This document shows, one piece after another, positions 10,869 to 20,798 of a DNA stretch of 64,000 bases. Under the pieces are notes generated by a model. The model saw nothing but the letters and a program-made list of their open reading frames with translations. It was not told the origin of the DNA and did no database searches. The DNA comes from CAVZCK01 sp963773735. Its GTDB lineage: Bacteria; Pseudomonadota; Alphaproteobacteria; Rhizobiales; Rhodomicrobiaceae. The stretch is taken from NCBI GenBank assembly GCA_963773735.1, contig CAVZCK010000021.1:372001-436000 (forward strand). Reading direction: 5' to 3'. Every line of letters begins with the position of its first letter. The first letter of the stretch is position 1. Position numbers and translations under genes: made by a program.

Positions 10869-12784
10869 CGAACGACCTCACAGCCTTTACTTTGCCGCCT
10901 TCGCCCGGCGACGGGGGACCATGCGCCTACGCCGCCTCGCTGTCCAGCCCCCGTCAAATCCTGGGTGGCCGGCAGGATGCAGGTGACCGTTGTCCCCTCT
11001 CCGAGGCGACTTTTAATTTCCAGCCGTCCATTGTGCAATTCGAGAATCGAGCGTGAGATGGCAAGTCCAAGGCCGGTCCCGCGATGGCCCTTGGTGAACT
11101 GGTTCTCGACCTGTTCGAAGGGGCGCCCCAGCTTTGAGATTTCATGACGGGGAATGCCCACCCCGGTATCCGAGATCGCGATCCGGATCGTCCCTCGATA
11201 GCGATAGGTGCGGCAGGTCACCTCCCCGCCGACAGGTGTGAATTTGACCGCGTTCGACAGCAGATTGATGAGAACCTGTTTGAGGGCGCGACGGTCGCCG
11301 GACAGCTCGATCGACTGATTGCCGACCGACTCCAGACGGATATTGCGCGACTGCGCCGCCTGCTGCACGACGCGCATGCTCTCGGCGGCGATTTCGCTGA
11401 TGTTCAGCGTCTCGAATGCCAGCGCCATGCGGCCGGCCTCGATCTTGGACATGTCGAGAATGTCGTTGATGACCTCAAGGAGATATTGGCCGCTCTGGCG
11501 AATATCCCCTGCATATTCGACATATTTTTTGTGGCTGACGGGGCCGAAAATCTGCCGATGCATCATTTCCGAGAAGCCGATGATAGCGTTGAGCGGCGTG
11601 CGCAATTCGTGACTGATATTGGCGAGAAACTCGGACTTGGCGCGGTTGGCGCCCTCGGCGCGTTCCTTTTCGGCCGCATATTTATTGGTAAGCTCGAAAA
11701 GCTGGCGTGTCTGCGCCTCCTGCTTGACGCGTGAGGCTTCAAGATCGACGACCGAAGCCTTCAGCTCCATTTCACGCTCGGCAAGACGCTGCTCACTTTG
11801 CTTGAGCGCGGTGATGTCGGTACCGACGCTGACGAAGCCGCCGTCCTCCGTGCGCCGCTCGCCGATATGCAGCCAGCAATCGTCGCCGACTTCGGCTTCA
11901 TAGGCGCTGGAGCCTTGCTTCGGCTCGCCGCCGGTCGCGCGAGGACCTTGCAAGAGCTTGTCACGCGCCGCCTTTACGATCTCCTTATACGGCGTGCCCG
12001 GTGTCAACAGCCGGTTCGGAATTCTTGTATATCGCCTTGAATTTCCGATTGCAGACGACGAGACGGTCGCGGTTATCCCAGAGCACGAAGGCTTCCGAGA
12101 TCGCTTCGATGGAGTTGCGCAGCCGCGCGGCAGTGTCGACGCTCTCGATCTGCCTTTCGCGTTCGCTGGTGACGTCGGTCACCACCGCGACAAGGATCGG
12201 CGGACCGCCTTCCGTCCGGCGCCTGATCCGGCCGCGCAGATCGAACCACAGCCAGCCACCATTGTCGCCACCGCGCAGCCGGAAGCAGATCCGTATCTCC
12301 TCGAAGCCCTCACGGATATGGTCGTCCACGATTTGGTAGAGATCATCGTCCGGATGCAGAAGATCGCGCATGTCGCGATAGGGCATCCGGCCGTCGGAAA
12401 GCGCGCGGCCAAGCATCGAGAAGAAGGATTCCGACCAGCACAGCTCGCCTTTGACGATATTCCAGTAGAGCAGCGCCGCGCGGCCATCCCGAAGCAGAAG
12501 CTCGGTGCCGTCGCGCAGCTCAAGCGCTGAACGCAACAAGCACGGCGTTGCGCTCGCGCACGATAAAAAAGGCGGCGATGGCACCGATGAGGCTGCCGAT
12601 CAGCAGCGCTGCGACGGGCACGACCGGCAGAGTTTTGAGGTCGAGAGCAAACGCCGGAGATGCGGTGGCGCCAAGCCATACCACCGCCAGGCCGACTACG
12701 ATTAAGCTTGCCGAACAGACCTCGCACGCCGCGGCGGAACCAGCCTCGTTGCTCACGGCGCGATTGATGAAGAACCTCCAGCAT
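10853..12784 (-). CDS. PAS-domain sensor histidine kinase, frameshifted
   Basis: Membrane sensor kinase. In order: basic N-terminus, two membrane helices (LIVVGLAVVWLGATA; VVPVAALLIGSLIGAIAAFF), one PAS (RAALLYWNIVKGELCWSES to VTSERERQ), a second PAS (SIEAISEAFVLWDNRDRLV), a coiled coil, the HisKA box with phospho-acceptor His (FLANISHELRTPLNAIIGFS) and the ATPase N box (LINLLSNAVKFTP), G1 (ISDTGVGI) and G2 (GTGLGLAIS). Frames change near 12010 (EP to LLTPGTPYKEI), near 12525-12530 (LVAFSA to LELRDG) and probably near 12710. The start is uncertain: ATG 12784 or TTG 12871, the latter right after the pepN stop. The last 25 residues look like out-of-frame sequence, so a fourth shift is possible. 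No response regulator lies nearby. The layout resembles PdhS/PleC-type kinases, but I do not assign one. Confidence 0.85.
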
Positions 12785-12873
12785 AGCGAATGACGAAACG
12801 GGAATAGCCTTCGAATAGGTGGCGAAATTTTCCGCAGTTTCGTCCGATTCGCGATGAATTTCGAACGCCAAGC

Positions 12874-15537
12874 CTAGCTTTTTTCTTGATCTTCAGGCTC
12901 TTTCAGCATCTTTCCTGCGATTTCATAGACGTCGCGAGACAGTTTTTTTGCCTCCGCGACGCGTTCAAGCTGCCGCCGTGCCATCTTCCGCCGCTTCGGC
13001 TCCAGCATCCGCCACATCTCGAAATTGCCGAGGAGACGCGCCGCCATCAGCGAATTGAACCCGTCCAGCTCCAGCACCGCGTCGGCGATAAGCCTATAGC
13101 CTTGCCCGTCCGGCGCATTGAACTGGACCGGATTTCCGCCGGCAAAGGCGCCGAGTACCGCGCGGACGCGGTTCGGATTCTGGATCGAGAACTGCGGATG
13201 CTGCCTGAGTTCGGCCACCGCCTGCGGCGTGCCGTGAAGCGGCGAACACACCTGGAGGGAAAACCATTTGTCCAGGACGAGCGAGTCGTTCTTCCAGCGC
13301 TTGTAGAACGACTTCAGCGCCGCCTCACGCGCTGGGGCATCGACATGGTTGAAGATTTCGAGCCCGGCCATCGCGTCGGTCATATTCGTTGCCCGCTTAT
13401 AGTGATCGCGCAGACGCGAAATCGACCCCTTGGCGCCCGACGCCGTCAGCAGTGCAAGCGCCGCATTGCGCAGACCCCGCTTGCCGGCGCTTTTGGCGTC
13501 GGGCGAATAATCGCCGGGCGTCGCGTGGGTCTCATAGATCCGTTCCAGTTCCGGCCGCAGCGCTTCGCCGAGGCTGCGACGGAAGGCACGGCGCGCCCGA
13601 TAAATGGCGTCCGGGTCGATGTCGGTGCCGATGGCGAGGGCGATGTCGCGGGTGCCTGGCGTTCCGAGCATCAGCGCCCGGAAGGCGGGCTCGAGGTTCT
13701 CGTCGGCGACGACCATGGCGAGCGCCATCGCAAAGTTTCGCGGCGCCTGGAGGATCTTACCCGCCCGGACCGCCGCCGTCATCGCTTTGAGCGATGTCAT
13801 CGCCAACATTTGTGCGGACTGCCAGCGATTGAACTGGTCGCTGTCATGGGCGATCAAGAATTCGAGATCGCCCTCGCTGAGATTGGCGTCGAGCTTCACG
13901 GGCGCCGAAAATTCCCGCAAGAACGAGGGAACCGGCCGTTCGGCAATACCGGCGAAGGTGAAGCTTTCCGACCGTTTGCGCAGATGCAGGACGCCGTCCT
14001 TGAACTGCGTGCCGTCTTCGAGCTTAAGCGGCACGTCCCGGCCCTTGCCGTTCAGGAAGCCGATCTTGAAGGGGATATGCAGCGGCTTCTTCTTGTCCTG
14101 GCCGGGCGTCGGCTTCTGCTCCTGCCCGACGGTCAGCTTCGCAGACCTCGTCTCTTTCGAATAGCTCAGCCGGCAGGTGAGCTCGGGCGTGCCGGCCTGC
14201 GAGTACCAAAGCATGAACTGGGCGAGGTCGGCCTTATTGGCATCGGCCATGGCCGCGATGAAATCCTCGACCGTCGCCGCGGTGCCGTCATGACGCTTGA
14301 AATAGAGATCGAGCCCTTTGCGAAAGCCTTTCTGGCCGACGATGGTCATGATCATCCGGCACAGCTCGGCGCCTTTTTCATAAACCGTGCGCGTGTAGAA
14401 ATTATTGATCTCGATGAAGCTCTCCGGACGCACCGGATGGGCGAGCGGCCCGCCATCCTCGGCGAATTGCTGTATCCGCAAAAGCCAGACGTCCTCGATC
14501 CGCTTGACGCCGCGCGAACGCAGGTCGGAGGTGAACTCCTGGTCGCGGAACACCGTCAGCCCCTCCTTCAGGCAGAGCTGGAACCAGTCGCGGCAGGTCA
14601 CCCGGTCGCCCGTCCAATTATGGAAATATTCATGGCCGATGACCGCCTCGATGGACTCATATTCCCCGTCCGTCGCGGTTTCCGGGCTGGCGAGAATGAG
14701 CTTGTCGTTGAAGATATTGAGGCCCTTGTTCTCCATGGCGCCCATGTTGAAGGCGCTGACGGCAACAATCATGAAAATATCGAGATCGTATTCGAGGCCG
14801 AAGCGCTCCTCGTCCCAGGCCATGGCGCGCTTGAGGCACTGCATCGCCCAGCCGCAGCGGTCTTCCTTGCCGGGCTCGCAATAGACGCGCAACTCGACCT
14901 TGCGGCCCGACTTCGTCGCAAAACTGTCCCTGATGTGGCCAAGTTTGCCGCCGACCAGCGCAAAGAGATAGGACGGCTTGGGGAACGGGTCTTCCCAGAC
15001 GGCGTAATGACGCCCGCCGGAGAGCTTGCCGGCATCGACCATATTGCCGTTCGACAGCAGGGCGGGCGTTGCCTTTGCATCGCCTTCGATGCGAACACGA
15101 AATTTGGCGAGAACGTCCGGGCGGTCGAGATAATAGGTAATGCGGCGAAAACCTTCCGGTTCGCACTGGGTGCAGTAAAGCTCGCCCGCGCGATAGAGGC
15201 CCGAAAGCGCCTTGTTTCCCTCCGGTTCGCAGATTGTTATGACCTCAAGCGTGAACGGCTCGGTGGGCGGCGCGGCGATGGTCAGGCTTTTCTCGCCAAG
15301 CTCATAAACGCTTTTCGGCAAGGCTTGGCCATTCACCGAGACGCTGACGAGCCGAAGCTTTTCGCCGTCGAGCACGAGCGGGGCGCGCTTGGCGGCAGGG
15401 TTCGGGCGCATCCGCAGGCGCGATGCGACCTGCGTTTTCAGGGGATCGAGCCGGATGTCGAGCGCGGTTTCGTCGATCAGATAAGGCGCCGGCCGATAAT
15501 CCTTCAGATAGATCGTGCGAGGTTCCTGGGTCTTCAT
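12874..15537 (-). CDS. pepN: Aminopeptidase N (M1 metallopeptidase)
   Basis: Cytoplasmic zinc aminopeptidase that removes N-terminal residues from peptides, about 887 residues as in other bacterial PepN. The substrate-binding exopeptidase motif GAMEN is in FNMGAMENKGLNIF, and the zinc site HExxH is in VIGHEYFHNWTGDRV with the third ligand Glu in LKEGLTVFRDQEF. I start at ATG 15537 (MKTQEPRTIYLKDY); the open frame reaches 19 codons further but that extension is charged and unlike the family. It is intact, unlike many neighbours. A long antisense open frame over it is a composition shadow. Confidence 0.96.
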   Translation of the reverse strand: MKTQEPRTIYLKDYRPAPYLIDETALDIRLDPLKTQVASRLRMRPNPAAKRAPLVLDGEKLRLVSVSVNGQALPKSVYELGEKSLTIAAPPTEPFTLEVITICEPEGNKALSGLYRAGELYCTQCEPEGFRRITYYLDRPDVLAKFRVRIEGDAKATPALLSNGNMVDAGKLSGGRHYAVWEDPFPKPSYLFALVGGKLGHIRDSFATKSGRKVELRVYCEPGKEDRCGWAMQCLKRAMAWDEERFGLEYDLDIFMIVAVSAFNMGAMENKGLNIFNDKLILASPETATDGEYESIEAVIGHEYFHNWTGDRVTCRDWFQLCLKEGLTVFRDQEFTSDLRSRGVKRIEDVWLLRIQQFAEDGGPLAHPVRPESFIEINNFYTRTVYEKGAELCRMIMTIVGQKGFRKGLDLYFKRHDGTAATVEDFIAAMADANKADLAQFMLWYSQAGTPELTCRLSYSKETRSAKLTVGQEQKPTPGQDKKKPLHIPFKIGFLNGKGRDVPLKLEDGTQFKDGVLHLRKRSESFTFAGIAERPVPSFLREFSAPVKLDANLSEGDLEFLIAHDSDQFNRWQSAQMLAMTSLKAMTAAVRAGKILQAPRNFAMALAMVVADENLEPAFRALMLGTPGTRDIALAIGTDIDPDAIYRARRAFRRSLGEALRPELERIYETHATPGDYSPDAKSAGKRGLRNAALALLTASGAKGSISRLRDHYKRATNMTDAMAGLEIFNHVDAPAREAALKSFYKRWKNDSLVLDKWFSLQVCSPLHGTPQAVAELRQHPQFSIQNPNRVRAVLGAFAGGNPVQFNAPDGQGYRLIADAVLELDGFNSLMAARLLGNFEMWRMLEPKRRKMARRQLERVAEAKKLSRDVYEIAGKMLKEPEDQEKS

Positions 15538-15738
15538 GTCTCGATCTTTGCGTGCTTTCTCCCTCTCCTTAGAGGCCGAGCCCGCGAATGCCAAGTCTCA
15601 AATACCGGCTCAGCAGCCTTGGCGCCACAGCGGCGAGATCAGAATTCCGTTCATCGAACGCTCAGCACTTGTGCTGCATGTCCAATTCCGATCTTTATTC
15701 CCTGGTGAGGGGCAGATGACGATGTGCGGAGGGGATCA

Positions 15739-16107
15739 ATGAGAGTTTTGATTGCCGGGGCTGTTGCGGTTGCCTTGGTCACGCCGGCACTTGCAGAGGC
15801 GCTGGCGCCGGACGCGATGCTGAGCGACGGGGCGGCGCTCCTGGCAGCGATCGAGAAGGATGAGGGACGGCGCAAGGCTTATTGCGACCTTCAGCAGCTT
15901 TTGACACGAGCCGAGCAGGCGCTCAAAAAAAAGAATGAAGGTGACGCCAAGACCTTTTCCGATGAGGCCGAAGCGAAATCCAAAGCGCTCGGAGACGAGT
16001 TCCTCGCTCTGATGGCGCTTCAGATCGACATCGATCCGTCAACGGATGCTGGCCGAAAATATTTCGCAGCATGGGCGTCGCTGGAGAAAAGCTGCGCCAA
16101 AAGCTGA
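15739..16107 (+). CDS. Small secreted protein of unknown function
   Basis: A 122-residue protein with a clear signal peptide (MRVLIAGAVAVALVTPALAEA) and a charged, helix-prone mature part with two cysteines (Cys in KAYCDLQQLL and near the C-terminus in KSCAKS) that could form a disulfide in the periplasm. ATG 15739 is preceded by GGAGGGG at 15728-15734, an excellent ribosome site. I do not recognise a family. The following gene starts about 190 bases on. Confidence 0.75.
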   Translation: MRVLIAGAVAVALVTPALAEALAPDAMLSDGAALLAAIEKDEGRRKAYCDLQQLLTRAEQALKKKNEGDAKTFSDEAEAKSKALGDEFLALMALQIDIDPSTDAGRKYFAAWASLEKSCAKS

Positions 16108-16295
16108 CCGACCGGCGGCCGTCCAATCTAGCAGGATCGCCTGCGCGGGCTTGGCGCGCGGAGGCGGAGGCGGCAGCGGCCCGCCGCGACGTCACTGAGG
16201 CCGGCCATTCGCGCAGAGAGGCTATGCAGCAGAACGGCTTGCCGTTCGCTCCGGAATAGGATTTATGATCCGCGGTCCATTTTCGGAGACGATTC

Positions 16296-17126
16296 ATGCA
16301 TCTAGACCTGCCGGCGAGCGAAATCGTGCTGCTCGCGGCAGCTCTTCTTGCGGGCGGAGCCGTTACCGGCGTTCTCTCAGGACTGTTCGGCGTCGGCGGC
16401 GGCGGGATCATGGTGCCGATCCTTTACGAGCTCGTCCGGATCCTTGGCGCTGCCGACGGCGTCCGGATGCACATCGCGATCGGGACGAGTTTTGCCATCA
16501 TCATTCCGACCTCTTTCCGCGCAGCGCGCTTGCACTATCAGCGCGGCGCGATGGACCTTGCCGCGCTTCGAGTTATCGGCCCCGCCGCAATCGCGGGCGT
16601 CATCCTCGGAGCGTTGACCGCCAAATTTGCAGACGATGCGGTCATGAAGATCGTCTGGGTCTGTTCGGCGACCGTCTTGAGCCTCAGCCTGATCGCAAAG
16701 CGCGAGAACTGGCGCCTCAAGGGCAACTTTGCCAATCCCGCGATTGCAGCTCCGATCGGAGCGGGGGTCGGATTCCTGGCGACCATGATGGGCGTCGGCG
16801 GCGGCGCCTATATCACCCCCGCCATGACCCTTCTGGGTCGGCCGATCCATCAGGCGGTCGGCACCGCCGCCGGATTTGGTGTCGTCGTCGCGATTCCGGC
16901 ACTTATCGGCTATCTTTGGGCGGGCTGGGGAGTGGACGGCCTGCCTCCCGGATCGGTCGGCTATGTCAGCCTGATCGGCGCGGCGGCGATGCTCCCGGCG
17001 AGCGTGCTGACGGCGCCGCTCGGTGTGCAGCTCGCCCACGGACTGCCCCGCCGCAAGCTGGAAATCGCTTTTGCGATCTTTCTGTCCTTGGTGGGCTTAC
17101 GGTTCATCCTGGCGCTGATCTGGTAG
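16296..17126 (+). CDS. TSUP family permease (TauE/SafE)
   Basis: A 276-residue inner-membrane permease of the TSUP family, whose members export or import sulfite, sulfonates or related anions. Two internally similar halves each carry the glycine motif: GLFGVGGGGIMVPIL near the N-terminus and MMGVGGGAYITPAM in the middle. ATG 16296 follows GGAGACG. Substrate is unknown; there are no sulfur-metabolism neighbours. Confidence 0.9.
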   Translation: MHLDLPASEIVLLAAALLAGGAVTGVLSGLFGVGGGGIMVPILYELVRILGAADGVRMHIAIGTSFAIIIPTSFRAARLHYQRGAMDLAALRVIGPAAIAGVILGALTAKFADDAVMKIVWVCSATVLSLSLIAKRENWRLKGNFANPAIAAPIGAGVGFLATMMGVGGGAYITPAMTLLGRPIHQAVGTAAGFGVVVAIPALIGYLWAGWGVDGLPPGSVGYVSLIGAAAMLPASVLTAPLGVQLAHGLPRRKLEIAFAIFLSLVGLRFILALIW

Positions 17127-17199
17127 AGCAGTTAGGCCGACAGGGTGGGTGACAGCGCAAGCCAGAAAATAGCGTCCTCCCGATTTGATGTGCGGCAGG

Positions 17200-17775
17200 T
17201 CAGAGGTTGCGTTCCGCCGCCGTCGCCTTGGGCGGTGCTTCCGGCGCCGGCACGATGACGGCTTTGACGATGGTCTCCGCACGCTCCGAACAGGGCGCAA
17301 TGGCGAGTTCGACCGTAGCGCGCGCCGCGCTTGCATCCTTTGCGGACGCCGGCCGCGTTCCCAGGACCCGGAAGGAGAAAGTCTGTCCGGCCTTGGTCGT
17401 TACGTTCATGCAGCCGCCGCCCGAAAGCCGGTCCCACGCAACGGGCTTGATGTTCGCGGTGGCGCCGTCGGAGATGATCTCGTCCGCCGCAACACGATTC
17501 GTGCCGGGAGCGAAGGTTTCCCCGCTGATCCCTGCGAGGACCTTGGTTCCCCGCTCCGCAGCGGAGCCGGCATTGACGCCGAAGAGCTGGCCTAGCGGCG
17601 CATTCCGGTCATGGGTCGCCGGGGAAAAAGCGAGCGAACCCGTGAGAGGCTGGGCAAAAAGAAAACTGCCGCACAGCGCCGTCGCAACAACGCCGAGGCC
17701 AATACCTGTCCAGACAAGCTGACGCGGGGATGACGGTGAGGCGTGGGACGGCCGGGGTGAGCTGAAGCGCGTCAT
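17200..17775 (-). CDS. Single-pass exported protein of unknown function
   Basis: A 191-residue protein with an N-terminal hydrophobic helix (LVWTGIGLGVVATALCGSFL) and a soluble part likely in the periplasm. It contains two cysteines (GGGCMNVT and IAPCSERAE) and a proline/alanine-rich end. I choose ATG 17775, 14 bases after GAGGAGA; the frame is open further upstream but that part lacks a ribosome site and looks non-coding. No family recognised. It converges on the TSUP gene. Confidence 0.65.
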   Translation of the reverse strand: MTRFSSPRPSHASPSSPRQLVWTGIGLGVVATALCGSFLFAQPLTGSLAFSPATHDRNAPLGQLFGVNAGSAAERGTKVLAGISGETFAPGTNRVAADEIISDGATANIKPVAWDRLSGGGCMNVTTKAGQTFSFRVLGTRPASAKDASAARATVELAIAPCSERAETIVKAVIVPAPEAPPKATAAERNL

Positions 17776-18458
17776 GGGTGTAATATCTCCTCGGCAGGAA
17801 AGTCGTGACTTTCCGAAGCTCCCGCAATGCTGGCTGAATTGAATTTGGGTCACAAGACTGGAATGTCCAGCCCCTAATGACGAAAGGATTGTGACTATTC
17901 CAGGACGAAGCGGGTTAAGGAAGAGTAGATGGCCCCCAAACAAGACCACCTGACGTACGCGAAACCAAACGTCAGGAGGCCCCGTTTCTTCGGGGCCCGC
18001 CTCTGTGAACTCATCTGAACGTGTTTTTCGACACGGAGATAGGGTTCAGCAGTTTCGTCCCCGAGAGACATCCTCTTTATAGCACCGAAGCTTCGTGGCG
18101 CAAACGACGGACCGGAAAAGTTCCACAAGCTTTCACAAGAAGAATTTTTTCCTTGAATAACTGTAACCCAAACTCCTCGTGTTCATCATCCTGACCGAAT
18201 CAGCAACCGAAACGCTTCATAACCGACCACTTAAGTACAACTTATGGTTGTATTGCCCGAAATTGGGGCAGAATTAAGATGCCGTGTCGTCCGGCTCGAT
18301 GAAGGCTCTCCACGGATCGGACCCGCTACAACAGGCGGAAGAAACCCAGGCGCGGCAAGGCTCGTCGGCGACGGGCGCGCAACTCGCCCACTACCGGGAC
18401 GGCCCCGGGACACACCGCGTGAGCGCGGGCCACGGCGCTGCCGCAGCCCGTGAGCGTC
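17776..18458. other. Intergenic region with two adjacent stem-loops
   Basis: About 680 bases between an unknown exported protein and groEL with no convincing gene. It holds two consecutive hairpins. One has 8-bp perfect arms CCTGACGT (17949-17956) and ACGTCAGG (17969-17976) around 12 bases. The other has arms GGCCCCG (17978-17984) and CGGGGCC (17991-17997) around TTTCTT. They could be an untranslated leader of the minus-strand gene starting at 17775, a small RNA, or a terminator without a T tract. Confidence 0.45.
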
Positions 18459-20105
18459 TTACATCATGCCGTCCATGCCGGGCATCCCGCCCATTCCACC
18501 GCCCATGCCGGGGCCACCACCCGCCTTCTTCGGCGTTTCGGCGACGGCCGCCTCGGTCGCGATCAGCATAGAGGCAATCGAAGCCGCATTCTGAAGGGCC
18601 GTCAGCACCACCTTCGTCGGATCAATGATGCCGGCTTCGATCATGTCGACATATTGATCGGTCTGCGCGTCGTAACCGAGGCCCTCCGTCTTGCTTTCAA
18701 GCAGCTTGCCGACGACCAGCGACCCCTCAACGCCGGCATTCTCGGCGATCTGGCGCAAGGGAGCCTGAAGCGCGCGGCGAATGATGTTGATACCGGCTTC
18801 CTGGTCTTCACCGTCGCCTTTGACCTTGATCGCCGCGATCGCGCGCAGGAGCGCCACACCGCCGCCGGCGACAATGCCTTCCTCCACCGCGGCACGCGTC
18901 GCATTCAGCGCGTCATCGACCCGGTCCTTGCGCTCCTTCACCTCGATTTCGGTCGCACCGCCAACGCGGATGACCGCAACTCCACTGGCCAGCTTGGCGA
19001 CGCGCTCCTGCAGCTTTTCCTTGTCGTAATCGGACGTTGTGTCCTCGATTTGCTGCTTGATCTGGGCCACCCGCGCTTGGATGTCCTTCTTTTTGCCGGC
19101 GCCGCCGACGATGACCGTGTTGTCCTTGTTGATGGTGACGCGTTTGGCAGTGCCTAGCATTTTCGGGGTCACGCTCTCGAGCTTGATGCCGAGATCTTCG
19201 GAGATCATCTCGCCGCCGGTCAAAATCGCGATGTCCTGAAGCATGGCCTTGCGGCGGTCGCCGAATCCCGGCGCCTTCACGGCTGCGACCTTGAGGCCGC
19301 CGCGCAGCTTGTTGACGACCAGCGTCGCCAGCGCCTCGCCCTCGACATCCTCAGCGATGATGAGCAGCGGCCGACCGGACTGCACGACCGCCTCCAGCAC
19401 CGGCAGCATCGCCTGCAGGTTGGATAGCTTCTTTTCGTGGATGAGGATCAAGGGGTCTTCGAGCTCGCAGACCATCTTTTCGGCATTGGTCACGAAATAG
19501 GGAGAGATATAGCCGCGGTCGAACTGCATGCCTTCGACGACTTCGAGCTCGCTTTCGAGGCTTTTGGCTTCCTCGACCGTAATCACGCCGTCATTACCGA
19601 CCTTCTTCATCGCCTCGGCGATCATGGCGCCGATGGACGTGTCGCCATTGGCGGAGATGGTGCCGACCTGGGCGATTTCGGCGGACGAGCTGACCTTCTT
19701 GGCCTTCTTCGTCACAGCCGCCGTGACCTCCGCCACGGCCTTGTCGATGCCGCGCTTCAAATCCATCGGATTCATGCCGGCAGCAACGGATTTGAGGCCT
19801 TCTTTCAAGATCGCGTGAGCAAGCAGCGTCGCCGTCGTCGTGCCGTCGCCGGCCTTGTCGCTGGTCTTCGAGGCGATCTCACGCAGGAGCTGGGCGCCCA
19901 TATTCTCGAACTTGTCCTCAAGTTCGATCTCCTTGGCGACGGTCACGCCGTCCTTGGTCGAGCGTGGCGCGCCGAACGATTTTTCAATGATGACGTTGCG
20001 CCCTTTCGGCCCGAGCGTCACTCTGACGGCGTTGGTAAGGACCTCGACCCCGCGCATCATGCGTTCGCGGGCGTCTTCGGAAAAGCGGACGGTTTTTGCA
20101 GCCAT
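18459..20105 (-). CDS. groEL: Chaperonin GroEL (60 kDa, Hsp60)
   Basis: Cytoplasmic ATP-driven folding chamber, 548 residues, full length. It shows the nucleotide-binding GDGTTTAT in DKAGDGTTTATLL, the apical domain and the typical GGM-rich tail (GMGGGMGGMPGMDGMM). It lies 118 bases after groES and should be co-transcribed from the CIRCE-controlled promoter upstream of groES. Several residues differ from the most common rhizobial GroEL (for example RFSEDARERMMRGVEVL at the N-terminus), consistent with one of several paralogues that rhizobia often carry; whether others exist cannot be seen here. Confidence 0.98.
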   Translation of the reverse strand: MAAKTVRFSEDARERMMRGVEVLTNAVRVTLGPKGRNVIIEKSFGAPRSTKDGVTVAKEIELEDKFENMGAQLLREIASKTSDKAGDGTTTATLLAHAILKEGLKSVAAGMNPMDLKRGIDKAVAEVTAAVTKKAKKVSSSAEIAQVGTISANGDTSIGAMIAEAMKKVGNDGVITVEEAKSLESELEVVEGMQFDRGYISPYFVTNAEKMVCELEDPLILIHEKKLSNLQAMLPVLEAVVQSGRPLLIIAEDVEGEALATLVVNKLRGGLKVAAVKAPGFGDRRKAMLQDIAILTGGEMISEDLGIKLESVTPKMLGTAKRVTINKDNTVIVGGAGKKKDIQARVAQIKQQIEDTTSDYDKEKLQERVAKLASGVAVIRVGGATEIEVKERKDRVDDALNATRAAVEEGIVAGGGVALLRAIAAIKVKGDGEDQEAGINIIRRALQAPLRQIAENAGVEGSLVVGKLLESKTEGLGYDAQTDQYVDMIEAGIIDPTKVVLTALQNAASIASMLIATEAAVAETPKKAGGGPGMGGGMGGMPGMDGMM

Positions 20106-20223
20106 TGTGGAACTCTCTGATCTGAAAGGGAAAAAAGCCGACCCTCAGCGAGGGCCAGCACGGTCTTGCGCGCAGCCAAAGCCAGCGACGCGAGGCGATT
20201 ACGCAGGGCGCCTTTGCACCCGG

Positions 20224-20517
20224 CTACTCAAGGACACCCATGATGTCCGACTCTTTCATGATAAGCAGATCGACACCGTCGATCTTGACTTCGGTGCCCG
20301 ACCATTTGCCGAACAGCACCCTGTCACCGGCCTTGACATCGAGCGCGATGATCTTGCCGTCATCCCCGCGAGAGCCTGGACCAATTGCGACGACCTCACC
20401 CTGCTGCGGCTTTTCGGCAGCCGTATCGGGGATAATGATCCCGCCGCGGGTCTTGGTCTCCTCTTCTACGCGCTTGACCACGACTCTGTCGTGGAGCGGG
20501 CGAATCTGCATCTTCAA
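20224..20517 (-). CDS. groES: Co-chaperonin GroES (10 kDa)
   Basis: Heptameric lid of GroEL, 97 residues as expected. It begins MKMQIRPLHDRVVVKRVEEE, has the mobile-loop region ETKTRGGIIIPDTAAEK and ends ESDIMGVLE. First gene of the groESL operon. Confidence 0.98.
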   Translation of the reverse strand: MKMQIRPLHDRVVVKRVEEETKTRGGIIIPDTAAEKPQQGEVVAIGPGSRGDDGKIIALDVKAGDRVLFGKWSGTEVKIDGVDLLIMKESDIMGVLE

Positions 20518-20557
20518 CTCCCCTTGTCTTTCATTTGTCTGGACGGCTGGCCGGAAC

Positions 20558-20584
20558 CTGGCAGTCAGCGCGACCGAGTGCTAA
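20558..20584 (-). promoter_or_regulatory. CIRCE operator (HrcA binding site) upstream of groESL
   Basis: On the minus strand the half site TTAGCACTC (20584-20576) matches the CIRCE consensus exactly, is followed by a 9-base spacer, and then by GACTGCCAG, which matches 6 of 9 bases of the consensus second half GAGTGCTAA. Spacing 9-9-9 and position, about 40 bases before the groES start, are as expected. A -35-like CTTGACA lies upstream at about 20611-20617 on the minus strand. HrcA repression is known for this element; hrcA itself is not in the window. Confidence 0.85.
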
Positions 20585-20798
20585 GCCCGGCTTAGTGGAA
20601 GCGCATAAGACTTGTCAAGACACGAGCCTTTGAGAAGCACGATCTTTCGCGCGACTTTCGGTTTTCCCGGTCCCCTCGTCGTCGCGGCGTGGATAAGGCC
20701 TTGCCGAACCTGTGGGGGACGCTTGGAAAAGCCGGCCTTTTCGGCTCGCGAAAACACAAAGCTCGGTCTATCGTTGGCATTCGCTGCGCTTTTTATTT

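Noticed and set aside
12886..15708. A 940-codon open frame on the plus strand
   Set aside because: It is fully antisense to the intact pepN gene, rich in Arg, His and Asp, with no recognisable domain; a third-position GC shadow.
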